NCBI GenBank assembly: GCA_024663395.1
Contig: JANFAH010000006.1
Location: 2,170,001-2,234,000, forward strand
Source: Pisolithus tinctorius
Taxonomy: Eukaryota; Basidiomycota; Agaricomycetes; Boletales; Pisolithaceae
DNA: 64,000 bases
Direction: 5' to 3'
The number at the start of each line of letters is the position of its first letter. Position 1 is the first letter of the stretch. The notes below the pieces were generated by a model that saw only the letters and a list, made by a program, of their open reading frames with translations, ran no database searches and was not told the origin of the DNA. Shown here in pieces: positions 11,829 to 22,959 of this stretch. A program made the position numbers and the translations under genes.

Positions 11829-13850
11829 ATGGATGAGCACACACCTCTGTTGTATCCCAGTCCTGAAAGCCCTGCAGAGGATACAAACGCCCAGTGTACT
11901 GGAGTATCGGGCGTGTACCATCGCATTGGACTCCGGTTGGTGGGCTCGCTCATTGTAGATTCCATCCCTGGTGCGGAGAGCGTTCTCTGCGTGTGTTGCT
12001 CTTCGCTGATGCCTGCTACGGACGATGTCAGTCACTTTGTCGTACATTTTACAGAATTCCACACAGACTGTATCAATCCTTGTTACCGGACGCTTGGGAC
12101 CTGAGGAACTGTCTGCCGCTGCATTTTCCATGATGCTTGCCTTTGTGACTGGCTAGTACAAACTTGTCTCATGCCGAAGGATGATCCCACAGATTATACA
12201 CAGGTTGGTGCATCGCCCTCGGTGGTGGGTCAGCCTTGGATACCCTTGGTTCACAATCGTTCACTGGAGGCAACCGCCCTACCGATCTGTCCATCCATTT
12301 CCAGCGATGTGTGATCCTTTTGTGGCTGCTCTTTATACCCGTCGCAATTCTGTGGGCATTCATCGAGCCGGTACTATTGGCTATCGGGGAACCAGCACGT
12401 CTTTGCAAGGACGTACAGGCCATCATGCGCATCCTAATCTTTGGAGCCCCTGGCTATATCGCCTTCGAGTCTCTCAAGAAATACCTACAATGTCAAGGTG
12501 TGTAATGAAACAACAACTCACTCAAACTCGGCATTGACCCTGAATCCCACATGTAGGCATCATGCGAGCCTCCACGATCGTCTTGATCCTGGTATCTCCA
12601 ATTAACCTCGTGTTAAACATCTTCTTCGTCCATTACACTCCCCTCGGGATGCTTGGGTGTCCTGTGGCGTTGTCTATCACGTACTGGCTCTGCTTCATCT
12701 TGCTGATACTTGTTACGCTCCTTTCTCCGACCCACAAGGCGAACGCAACCTGGGGGGGCTTGCAACTTCAAGCAGCTATGAACTTGAAAAGCTGCTTTGG
12801 CTTTCTCAAGCTTGCGTTGCCCGGTATCCTCATGGTTGGGACTGAGTGGTGTGTACCCCTCGTCTCGGAGCAGCAAACCACACATTGATCATTCGAAACA
12901 GGGCTGCGTTCGAGATAGTGGCCCTCGCAGCCGGCAAGTTGGGAGAGTTGTCGTTGGCCGCACAATCGGTCATTATGACCACAGACCAGAGTAAGGCCAA
13001 GTCTCGTAGCTAGACGAGGCACTCATGAAATCGTCAGTTATTGCCACAATACCATTCAGCTTCGGTGGGCAGAGGTCATGCTTTACCTATATTCAATGAC
13101 TTACATACTGCAGGCGTGGTCGCGTCCACCCGCGTCGGAAATCTGCTTGGCGCACGCTCAGCGATCGGCGCACGAAACGCGGCTCACGCGAGCGCACTAA
13201 CCAGCGTTCTTGTAGGCTCTGCTATAATGACAGCCATGCTGGCTGCGAGAAACGTACGTCTGCTACAGTTAGCCGGTAATAGACGACTAAAGCAAATCAT
13301 CAGGATTTCGGCTACATGTTCAGCGACGACGAAGACGTCGTGCGCCTCGTAAGTCAGGTTATGCCCCTCCTGGCTTCGTTCCAGGTAAGCTCGCCTCTCT
13401 GCGCCATGCCACCCCGTTGATCCGTAACAGATCGCCGATGGCTTAGCCAATGCATGCGGAGGTACACTCCGTGGGCAAGGTATGCGCTCGAATTTCACAG
13501 CTTGTTTGCTGAGTGAATAACGACTACTACTAGGCCGCCAACACCTGGGAGCGATATTCAATATCATCGCGTACTATGTTCTTGCTTTACCGATAGGTAT
13601 CACGCTGGCATTTAGCACCCGTATGCACCTAGGTTTGAAGGGTCTGTGGATAGGAAAGTCCATCTGTTTTGGGTCGGTGAGGCGCCTGACTCATATGATT
13701 CTAGGCCAGGTGATTGGGTTGTTCACGGTTGGTACCGCTGAATACATTGTTGTATGGCTCGGCACCAACTGGGACAAAGAAGTGGAAAAATCGGTCGTCC
13801 GGAACGCCGAGGAAGCGAAGAGGCGGACGCTGTTGGAGCAGCATGAGTAA
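11829..13850 (+). CDS. MATE-family multidrug/toxin efflux transporter
   Basis: The start MDEHTPLLYPSPES is followed by DSIPVTLSYILQNS, VSILVTGRLGPEELSAAAFS, GGGSALDTLGSQSFTGG, GAPGYIAFESLKKYLQCQG, AAFEIVALAAGKLGE, and the internal repeat VAASTRVGNLLGA; these are MATE consensus blocks. About twelve membrane helices are expected. The ends are complete: the C-terminus is a charged tail (EAKRRTLLEQHE). MATE proteins export organic cations or drugs using an ion gradient. All introns but one have normal borders. The exception lies at 13654-13704, where the expected GTAAGT donor reads GAAAGT. If this intron is not removed, 17 residues are added in frame without a stop, before the conserved GQVIGLF helix. 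Confidence 0.87.
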
Positions 13851-14070
13851 AACACAGATAGACTGACTGACTAACCGGAAAAATACTTTTCGCAAGTAGT
13901 AAGAGATCTATGATTGTCGGCCGCAGGGAGGTTCACCATGTAGAAAAAGCGTTCGGCAATAAGACATGTTCTGTTTCCACGCGACAGCTCGCATGAGTAA
14001 GAAATGATAAGCCCAGGGAATGATAAGAAATGGCAGGAGATTCTGGTGTCATTAACCAATTACGAGAAAA

Positions 14071-15131
14071 CTAAAGTTCATCTTTGACAGGAGGTCTGAC
14101 CGACTCTTGTAAGAAGTCGGCCGTCCCATCGACTATCGACCTAAAGAATTTGGATAATGATTCAAACTTGTTCCCCCCTACACAGGATACACTAGGATCA
14201 GTTGCTCAAAAGGCCATTCAAACGGTACTCGCCTTCGTACAAAATCGGCACTTGGGATCCTGCAGGGTATACGGCCACTTTCGATTTCCCATCTGCCACA
14301 AATCCTAATGACTCCGCAAAAACCTCATCCGCATCACTGCGATGGCCAAATGCGATCTTTTTGTAGTAATTGTTGGCGAGGACTTGCCAGAGGAACGGGA
14401 ATTTCTTGTCTTTGTTTAAGAGGATCACACGAGGGAGATCACTTGTCTGAGTTTTTTTTTCCACATCAGTCGTTTTGAAACAGCATGCCAGTGAAGAGTG
14501 ACAAACCTTTCCGAGCCATTCATCCACGTCATTTGTTTCTTTAAAAACCTTCACCTTGTTAGGGACCGATCGTGTTGCCCAACGAACAAGATTGTTCTCT
14601 GTCCGTTCACCGGCCTCGTATTTTTGCGCAGGCAATTGGCCACCCCGAGGAAATACTTTGATAGTCGGGAATCCTTGCACTTCCTATACACATAATTAAC
14701 GACAGAAACAAGCCATTCAAAAGATACGGGTACCTGTTGGGCACACAAGGCCTTATTGGTATCAACGTCGCAATCTACCGCGTAGAATGGCACAAGCGGG
14801 CTGAGGCTTCCCGCAGCCTTGCTATATTCCGGGGCCATCCTCTGGCAATGCTACACCTCGAGGTTCAGCATTGGCTCATGCCTCGGAGCGGCTGGCACTG
14901 ATAAGCTTACCCCGCACCATGGAGCAACAAACGCGACTACGGCCGTGCGCTTTCCTTCAGATGTCAAGCTGTGAAAGGGCGCGTGATACGAGAGACACGC
15001 ACGTTACTCCTCATGGCCCTCTTGAATCCCTTGGGATCCAGCATCTTGACCTTAGAATTTGGGGGGAAGATGGCAGCCGATACCAGCGCTGGCAGCGTCA
15101 ATAGTAGACATATCAACGAAGAAGGAAGCAT
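14071..15131 (-). CDS. ER protein disulfide isomerase (thioredoxin domain, KDEL tail)
   Basis: The gene starts with MLPSSLICLLLTLPALVSAA, a signal peptide. It has one thioredoxin active site, FVAPWCGHCQRMAPEY (CGHC), and the FPTIKVFPRGG cis-proline strand. After an intron near the 3' end (GA|gtaccg...gtgtag|GGGGGAAC) it closes with PPVKDEL and a stop, an ER-retrieval signal. The length is near 300 residues with a single catalytic domain, as in yeast Mpd1 and human PDIA6-like short isomerases. It would form or rearrange disulfide bonds of secretory proteins. The exon 1/2 border near 14990-15030 was not resolved exactly. Confidence 0.87.
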
Positions 15132-15448
15132 TTCTTGTAGTCCACTGTAAAAGGTTGATACTACCAGGAATCAACTTGAGCGAGGAAACGTTCAAGTTGG
15201 AGCGAAGGGAAATCCATGCTGAAATCCGTTATGTCTGACGTGGCAATTTTGTGAACCGTCCTTTGCACAGCCACCACATCTACGATTGTCTTACTACGTC
15301 GAGCAGGTGTGAGGACTATATTAGAAATGCATTCGTTATTTAATCACTACATACAGTACTGGCTCCACCGGGCGGATCACTTAGCGCGTAGTAGACGCTC
15401 ATAGTGTATATAAATCTGGGGGGCCTCTCCTCCCTCCACCTTTCCGGG
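15132..15448. other. Intergenic region upstream of the disulfide isomerase
   Basis: On the minus strand it contains an AT-rich TTTATATACAC near 15406-15416, about 280 bp before the isomerase ATG. Otherwise there is nothing recognisable. Confidence 0.35.
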
Positions 15449-17106
15449 TTATTCTTCAGACGCTGAACTTCTACGCGTCAACAAGCCTTCTTCGGTTGTG
15501 GACTCTCCTGATTCAAGAGCTACCTTGGGCGGCTGTTGCTTTTGCTTGGAAAGCTACAGGGACCTCCCATCAATGACCACACACTAAATACCAGAGAGAA
15601 AAGTGATGCAGACTCACCACAACGTAAATTGCACAAGCCATGATAATCCCGGTCCCGAATAATGACAAGAGAGATGGCACAGTTTTGAAAAAAATGACCT
15701 CTAGTACGTTAGCAAAGATCACCTGCACATAGACGCCGATCGCTCCACGAGCAGCGGTCTCGCGCTGAAGTCCCATTGTCAGGCACATCTGTAATTCCGT
15801 TAGACGGTGTCATCAAACTACGATAGAGTATATCGTACCTGTGCAGTGAAACCAAACACACCTATCAGTAGCAGCAATATGCCCCACTGCCATTGAGTTG
15901 GGTAAACGATGGGTTCCCCAGAAAGAAACAATCTGTGGAATATACGTTATGATGCTATATAGTAACTAGGGGATGAACCTACCCGATTGTTGATACTATA
16001 ACACACCACAAGGAGAAATAAGTCATCGAGTGCATTGCATGTGCTCGTGTTCCGATGGCACGAATGGTGATCTCTGTTTTACGTGCACTTTACACTTAGT
16101 CGCAAAATCTATGACTGAGGATGAACGCACTCGCGAATGTGGCTATCAGTACACCCATCATTAACACCCTGCATTCAAGTGAAAGATAAACTGCAGGGGG
16201 ATACGAAGGTGATTATATCGTACGCAGTGGCACGCAACCTAATCCCAGCCCCAGCAGGTTCTTCGAGGTCTGGATTTCTAGTACTTTCAAACAAAAATGG
16301 GGGTCTCACGATCAAGACAACACCGAAGAGACTGAAAACTGCACCACACCCGTCTGTAAGTGAAACAGACAAATTCATCCATAGAGAACACTGACATGAT
16401 GCAACCGCCTCCCTCTTGGAATAGGTTTCCCCTAGGAACAGACGGCCTGCTATTCCCGTGAATATAGGGCCAGTAAATGCCAGTGCAGTGACGTCTCCCA
16501 ACGAGAGATATTGAAGTGCGTAATAAGTGCCGAAAAGCGCGAAAAACCTAAAAATTCACCGCACTCGTCAGTTCTAGTCCATGTTTTTGAAATCCAAGCT
16601 TAGCACCCAGCAACGCCCCGACATATCAAAAGTGACCTAACGTCCTTCGGCCCAAGAAACGGATCCGGTACTTTTGCGGCAATCCTGTACCACACAGTTG
16701 ACGGTCAACCGAGGATGGGCCATTGCTGCTGGAAGACGCACATGTATATCTCGCAACAAATGAAGGTAATAACCTGACACCCAAGGTTAGCAACAACAGG
16801 AATTAATGGATCATGGGCAAACATTATACCATGCGGACAAGTATAAGCTGGAAAATCGTCAACATGGCTAGACAAGAGCAACTGCTGAGGAGAAATATCG
16901 ATGCTGCTCACCTCAAGCGCGGGAACCGGTGGTTCTAACTGGTTCAATACTTTGACGGTGACGTTCATGAAGGATATAAACATCTGCGAGAGCATGACGA
17001 GTAGAAGGCCGAGATTATTGTGCACGCATTCTACAACGCTCCCCTGGATGGTGCCGCAATATCCTCTCCACTGCGTCATGCTAGGACGTATTGAGGACAA
17101 ACGCAT
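15449..17106 (-). CDS. Drug/metabolite transporter, EamA-type (SLC35G-like)
   Basis: The exons give VECVHNNLGLLLVMLSQMFIS, VKVLNQLEPPVPALELILVRM, KVPDPFLGPKDVR, SLGDVTALAFTGPIFTGIAGR, LFGVVLIVRPPFLF, MCLTMGLQRETAARG and the last helices before a hydrophilic tail (ESGESTTEEGLL). These match fungal ten-helix EamA transporters, with the two halves repeated and the proline-rich PPVPALE turn before helix 2. Introns include ALE|gtgagc...ttccag|CTTATA and GTCCGCATG|gtataa...tgtcag|GTTATT. The substrate is unknown. It probably sits in the plasma membrane or Golgi. Confidence 0.82.
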
Positions 17107-17679
17107 ATAGGGGGATTAAAAACTTGAGAAATACTACCACCTGTTGCTCATCATCTTGGACCCCTGCACGTTGATATTTTCCTGGGAAGGCCCTTGTGCA
17201 ATGGGGACGTATGCATTCTCCGGGCTCGTACTCATGGTTGTCTGTATGTGGTCTCCACGTTACGACTTAACTCCAATACGTACGCCATATCCGCGTGGCC
17301 GTACGCGGCGCCTACTGGGACTGCTAATAGAACGTGGGCTTGATTACTCATTCAGTGCTGTGTTTAGAACATCTTCTCTAACCATGGGGACCGTTCAGTG
17401 TCAAACTTATGGGTCACGTCGGAGGACATTTAGCTGGCAGATGCAGCTCGGCGTGTCTAATCACCAGGCCAAGTTACTGATAGCGCCAAGAGGAAGGTGC
17501 AGGTTTGTAACTGCAAGACCTCCGGCTAGCTGGGTCAGTTCTACAGAATCCTGAGGACCGTATTGAATATAACTACGTGCATCGGTGGGAAAACAGAGCA
17601 ATAATCTATAAGGTAAATGGAAGAGGCAGGCTTGGCTATCCCACCAACGGTGACTTCTTACACTCGTTCTTCGTGGCGC
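17107..17679. other. Intergenic region between STT3 stop and transporter start
   Basis: This contains the transporter promoter and the STT3 3' UTR. The 136-codon open frame on the plus strand here looks random: no domains and unusual composition. No other signal was seen. Confidence 0.5.
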
Positions 17680-20562
17680 TCAGGCAGCGATAGCTTTCCG
17701 CCTTGCAATCGGCTTCGACCGTTTGCGTTTTTTGCCCTCTGCGAATGCGTTTGCAACCTTGAGGTCACGACCAAGGACGTCGTCCTTCTTTACTTCGTAA
17801 ATGCGAACCTTTTCCATATTGATCAGTTCGTCACTCCGAACCGGATAGACCCCAATACTTACTATCCAATTCTCCGACGTGAATGCTTCCTCTATTCATA
17901 CGAGTGAGAAATTATCATGAAAGGAAGTCACCTGTCCACTGACCGAGATAATCTAGGGTTGGTCCATTAAGAGGCATATTCTGTCCTCGTACGCGGTCAA
18001 CAGCTTGTCCTCCGCCGAACAGCTGCGCAAAGCGGTAGTAGGTCATCTTGTACATCAAGCTTTCCTTCATCGTGGGAGAAGCCCGGTCGTCGACGCGGTA
18101 TTCGCCATTGCTGAAGTAGTTTGGTTCTTGGATCTCGTCAGGCCACACCCCTTGTGCGATGCGCACCATCCAAAGGAACTTGTTCAAGTCGTCGCCGGAG
18201 TAGCCGATGAGACCGCCGAAGATAATGAGAACGTAATTCACATCGTGCTTGCGCAAGATAGGGTAGGCAACCTCCTCGGACGAGGACATGGCTTTACCGA
18301 CGGTAGCAATGTGAGCTGAGAGTAGTTGGTCAATTCAACTCATAGTGAATGGCAAGATACGAATAGCCTACTGTTATTCCACGTGTTATTGTCGACCAAA
18401 GTTGTGCGATTCGCCATGCCTGCAATCTGGTATCCATAGTCCCACCAGCTCATCACAACAGCATCTTCCGCAGTATTCTGTCTCAACCAGTAGTACGCCT
18501 CTCTGAAATCGTCAATGATATGCTGGCTCCCATCCGGTCCGCTAGACGCAAGGACAACGGAAGGTGAAGAGTAAGCGTTCGAAGTCACCCAGGTGCAATG
18601 AACCACAAAGAATAGAAGGAGACCAAGGGTATTCACGAGTACGGCAATGCGTCCGTCGAGGCCAAAAATACCCTTGGTTGCCTTGGAACTACCGGTCGAA
18701 CCTCCTGGTGCTGAAGTAGCACCAGCAACTAGTTCGCCACGAGCAGTACCAGGGGTAGCCGGGGTTTCCTTGTCCTTGAGCTTTTTTGCTTTCTTCGGAG
18801 TGACAGATACGTTCGTTGAAGAGGGAGTGTCGTTAATTGGCTCAGCCTTCTCGTTGACTGTGGGGTCGGTTGGGTCCAGGTAGATATCGAGCAGAGACGA
18901 TAAAGCCACGGCAGAGGTTACACAGACCACAGGTGTGAGCGCTAACATGAGACGGACCATGACGCCCGCAAAGTAACTCGCCATCACTGCGTATATAATG
19001 ACAAAGACGTGCTCGTCTCGGAGAGCACGGAAACACATCACGACACCGGCGGGGAACACCCATATGAGGAAATGGAGGTCCATGAAAAACGATGGCCACG
19101 CTGTAGGCTGGTGCTCGGAGACGGAGGCAATGATAGGGATATACCTGTATTGAGTAAGAGGGTTAGATACGACAGCAGCGAACCAGGGGAAGCTGCACGA
19201 ACTTTTTGGCATAGCCAGTGTCCCACAAGGAGTAGAAACGGCCCGTCCAAGGCGCAATCCAACCTTTGTAGGTGAGGCCGACGATAGCTAGGAATCCGAG
19301 GATTCCTGTAGACACGACTGCAACTAAGAGCAGGTTTTGGAACTGTTTAGATGAAACATGAGCGCGGACCAGCTGCGCGAATGCGACGATTTGCAGTAGG
19401 CCAAAGACACCTGGAAGAAACCAGCGTGAGACATATCAGGCTATCATACACCAACCGCAGTTACCTAGAGCTGCCATATGTTCGCTAGTCCGTACCGGCT
19501 GGAAACCGACGAAGGGGACTTGCATACTTGCGAGCGTTCCGATGGCATACCATGACGAGTATGCAACATAGAGGCGGCTGGTGAAACGACCCATAAGCAA
19601 GAGGACCAGCGCGTGGAGAGGTATCATGTTCGTTATAAATACATAGCCACCTAAGAACAATAGCTCATATCATGAATGCAAGAGGAAACGCAATGAGCTA
19701 CGAACCCCATGCGGCAACCATATAGAAGTAGAACAGAGCGGCAATTGTCCCAAAGAACGCGCTGCCTTGCTTCAGGGCCTTGATCCAGCTGAAGAAAGTG
19801 AACATAAGGAGAAAGATGGCGATTGCTTCATTGTCATATGACCCTGCAACGGAACGCGAGATATAGCCGGGCACGATGCCAATGAAAGCAGCAGCCAGAA
19901 GACCAGCACTATCGTCCTTTAATTCCTTGGTGAACCTGAAACGTATTTCAGACGCATTGTATGATTTACTCAGGTGGAACACGTACATATAGGTAGCCCA
20001 TGCTGTCAAGGCACTGAAGCCTGGTGCAAGAAGGACACATATGTTACGGATGTCGACTGGTAGGTGGAGGGCGTGAAGGATGTTGTAAATCACACCGCTA
20101 GTTGCCATGAGACCTGGGTAGATGGTACCACCGACCACACGACCCAGAGGATACCATGCTGTGGGGTCGAACCAATTCCAGAATTCCTTTTTGGAGTGAG
20201 AGTATCTCAGCGGAGTTGAAGGACTCGACGCAAAACACGCTCACGTAGAAGCCCTTCGATGCAAGAACCCTGGTAGCACGGCTGGAGCCAGTTTTGGAGC
20301 TTGAACTGCGTGGAAGAATGACACGACACTCACTAATTGAACCATGGATCACTGGAGGCGGGAGGTGAGTTCGGATAATAAATAGACATGAATGAAATAC
20401 ATACAACTCGTGAATGATACTCTCGAAATTGACGACAGCGAAGAGACGCGACGCAATGGCAGCGGCAGAGATGAGACCCAATGCTATAATGCGAAGTAGC
20501 GACGCAGTGTTCGCGACTGTCGCCGGGGAGATGTTTTCAGGGAGCGGGTAGGCAGTCGGCAT
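17680..20562 (-). CDS. STT3: Oligosaccharyltransferase catalytic subunit STT3
   Basis: This is the catalytic subunit of the ER oligosaccharyltransferase, which moves the lipid-linked glycan to Asn in N-x-S/T sites. The exons give [70 protein letters not shown] and the signature [26 protein letters not shown], which holds the WWDYG acceptor-binding motif. The C-terminus is [20 protein letters not shown] followed by a basic tail ([17 protein letters not shown]). A low-complexity Ser/Thr/Lys loop lies around 18700-18860, where yeast also has an insert. Start ATG and stop are both clear. The gene is essential in yeasts. Confidence 0.95.
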
Positions 20563-20883
20563 GGCCGCTGCTCACTGTCAGACGCGACGTTGTAGTAGAA
20601 ACGCTAGCATTCGGCTGGTCGACGTGTTCGCCGCAGTGTTGCTTACGTCATGACACTGCCACCCCATAGCAGTGAGGCCAGCCCCTGGCCAGCCTTCAGA
20701 TTGCTGCAGTGCAGCTGGTATCTCAAGTGAATATACACTGCGGTCTCCTTGCGCCAACCTCCAGCAGTGGGCTGGGCCCCATACCCTTGCCAGCGGGATG
20801 GTCGGCTACCGCTACTAAAAGAACAACCCTGTGTTATGGAATTCTAGCTGGCCACCAGACGCTCTGAAGACCTAATTCGATAT

Positions 20884-20942
20884 CTAGGGTGGTGATAGCC
20901 AACATGGCCATGCGATGCATCTTCTCCAGTGCACCACCCTAG
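20884..20942. repeat. 11-bp perfect inverted repeat in the STT3 / RanBP1 divergent promoter
   Basis: CTAGGGTGGTG (20884-20894) and CACCACCCTAG (20932-20942) are perfect reverse complements 37 bp apart. The 310 bp from about 20630 also contain seven CAGTG/CACTG words. This could be a small non-autonomous transposon remnant or a regulatory palindrome. Confidence 0.5.
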
Positions 20943-21066
20943 GCTGCCTCTGGATATCTAAGCGATGCTGGTGAACACGTGGAATCCGCCCTGGCAGGTA
21001 ATTGACGTGCGGACGCCTCGAGGCACCGTACTCGTGTCCTCGTCATGTATCAATCTAAGGAGCCCA

Positions 21067-21073
21067 TATAAAA
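21067..21073 (+). promoter_or_regulatory. TATA box of the RanBP1-domain gene
   Basis: TATAAAA lies about 180 bp before the ATG at 21248, in the divergent region of about 690 bp shared with STT3. Position and sequence fit a core promoter. No other evidence. Confidence 0.4.
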
Positions 21074-21247
21074 CGGCGTTGATTGTAATGTCATAAATCA
21101 CTAACTCGGCTCTCTTGCCCCTTCTTCCTGAACGACGCACAGCAGCGACGATAATCGCCACGCACGAGTGCCTCGCGCCTCATAAACCCTGATCCCACCG
21201 CAGACTAAACGCTCCACCCATTCCTAACAACATAGCTTTGAACTACC

Positions 21248-22959
21248 ATGCTGCCTATAACAGAATTCCAGTTCGCATTCTGTGGCATCGCAACTGTGGC
21301 GGCAACGCTCGGATACGCCTACACCCGAAAGGCTACTCATTCCCCCACATCGACAGAGAAGCCTGGAGCGTAAGTCAACGACAGCCAATGCGCCCTTGTC
21401 ACGATGATGTACAGCGGCCGACAGCGACGTTGAAGCCGGCCCCCTGGAAGAAAGATCTCTGAAGCGGAAGCTCGACGACTCCGATAATGGTGAGGCCTGC
21501 ACAGACCAGCAGCAGCGACCTATGAAACGGAGCAAGACTCCACCTACGGAACAGCGGGGCGAAGATGAGGACGTAAGTTTCCGTCGTTTGCAATCACACC
21601 GCCCCTCAGTTATCGTGATTCGAACCTTATCATGACTCACCCGAGTTAGGAGTGGGAGGTGATTGTAGCTCCACCCACCTACGAAGAAGCAACCGCCTCA
21701 CAGAAGACGGATACACCGGAACGTATTGCTTCACCCAGTCACAACGCTGAACCCACGCCAGCTCCCTGTGAAGTAAGACCGTAAACTCATGGTAGAGCAT
21801 CGTTTTCATCAGATTTCCTCCTAGAAATCCCCAGATCGTACAGCAAATGATGGAACCTACGCTGAAAAGCAAGATATTGATTCGGGAAAGCCGTCGGAAC
21901 CAGTACCGCACGCTCGTAACCCTAGTCCTCCCCCGAACGTTCCAAGTGCCGAGCCGGAAGCACCAACCACTCCGCCACCGAAACCTTCAAAGGTCCAAAC
22001 CCCGACTTCCAACCCTTTTTCTGCATTCGCCAGCTCTAGTTCGCCCTTCACGACATACTCCAGCCCTAACGGCACCCCTTTTGGGCTTGCGGGCCAGGGT
22101 GCAAAGACTACGCCAGCATGGCGACGCAAGAAAAGCGACTCGGAAATTACAAGTGATAATTTTACGCAGAAGCTGACAGGTTCTCCAAATGATATCTCCT
22201 CAGAGATCACAGGAGAATCATCATTCACAGTGCTGCGGTCCACTCAAGCACCCGCAAAGCAACCGTCTTCCCGTGCGTTTTGTAGTCGATGGGGGATATC
22301 CACATCCTTACTAATGACCCCCACAAGACACGACTGGCGAAGAAGGTGAAGTAGTCACCTCCGATCTTAAGGGCATCAAACTCTTTATCAAGCGCGGACG
22401 AAAGGAATTCACGAGTGGGATGTATGGTCACGTTAAACTGCTCTCTTGCAAGATAGACGCGTCTGAGAGCAAAGATGGGGACGAGAAGGAAGGCCAAAAC
22501 GAAAACGCCGCCAAAAATCGTACTCGACTACGTAAGTCACCCCACCTCGCAAGCCCCTGATGCGCCCGTTGAATCTCGCACTCTTGCGACCTGTTTGTCC
22601 CCCCCGCCCGCGATGGCGAAATCGTTAGTCTTTCGCCGAGACCCACTCGGACAGGTGTCGATGAACGTGGCGTTGCGCCCAGCGGTTCGATGTCACTTTG
22701 ATGAGGCAGAGAGCATCCTTCGGGTCATCCTCAAGGAACAAATCATAGTAGATAAGGAGACGAAGGAAGATATTGTCATCTATGCCCTCAAGGTACGCAG
22801 CATCTGGCTTCAAGGTGATCAGGATTTTTATGACCGTCCATTCAGCCTGGGAGGGCCTCCAAGCCAGACTTCCGTGCATTTGCAAAGGCAGTGTGCGAAA
22901 GTGAACAGCTGAAGGATACGCCGCCACCAGTAGAGAAGAGTGGCACCCAGGCCTCATAA
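21248..22959 (+). CDS. RanBP1-domain protein with N-terminal membrane segment
   Basis: The protein starts MLPITEFQFAFCGIATVAATLGYAY, a single hydrophobic segment, followed by a long acidic, Ser/Pro-rich disordered part (KRKLDDSD, PPPKPSKVQTPTSNPFSAFASS). The C-terminal third is a RanBP1/PH-like fold: TGEEGEVVTSDLKGIKLFIK, GMYGHVKLLSCK, LLFRRDPLGQVSMNVAL, KPDFRAFAKAVCESEQL. Such domains bind Ran-GTP near the nuclear pore, as in the yeast Yrb2 and Nup2 groups. A membrane anchor before a RanBP1 domain is unusual. The introns are regular, including F|gtagtc...acaag|ACACGA. Ran binding itself is inferred from the fold only. Confidence 0.75.

Noticed and set aside
17144..17554. 136-codon plus-strand open frame as a gene
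   Set aside because: No domain, odd composition, and it lies in the promoter of the minus-strand transporter.
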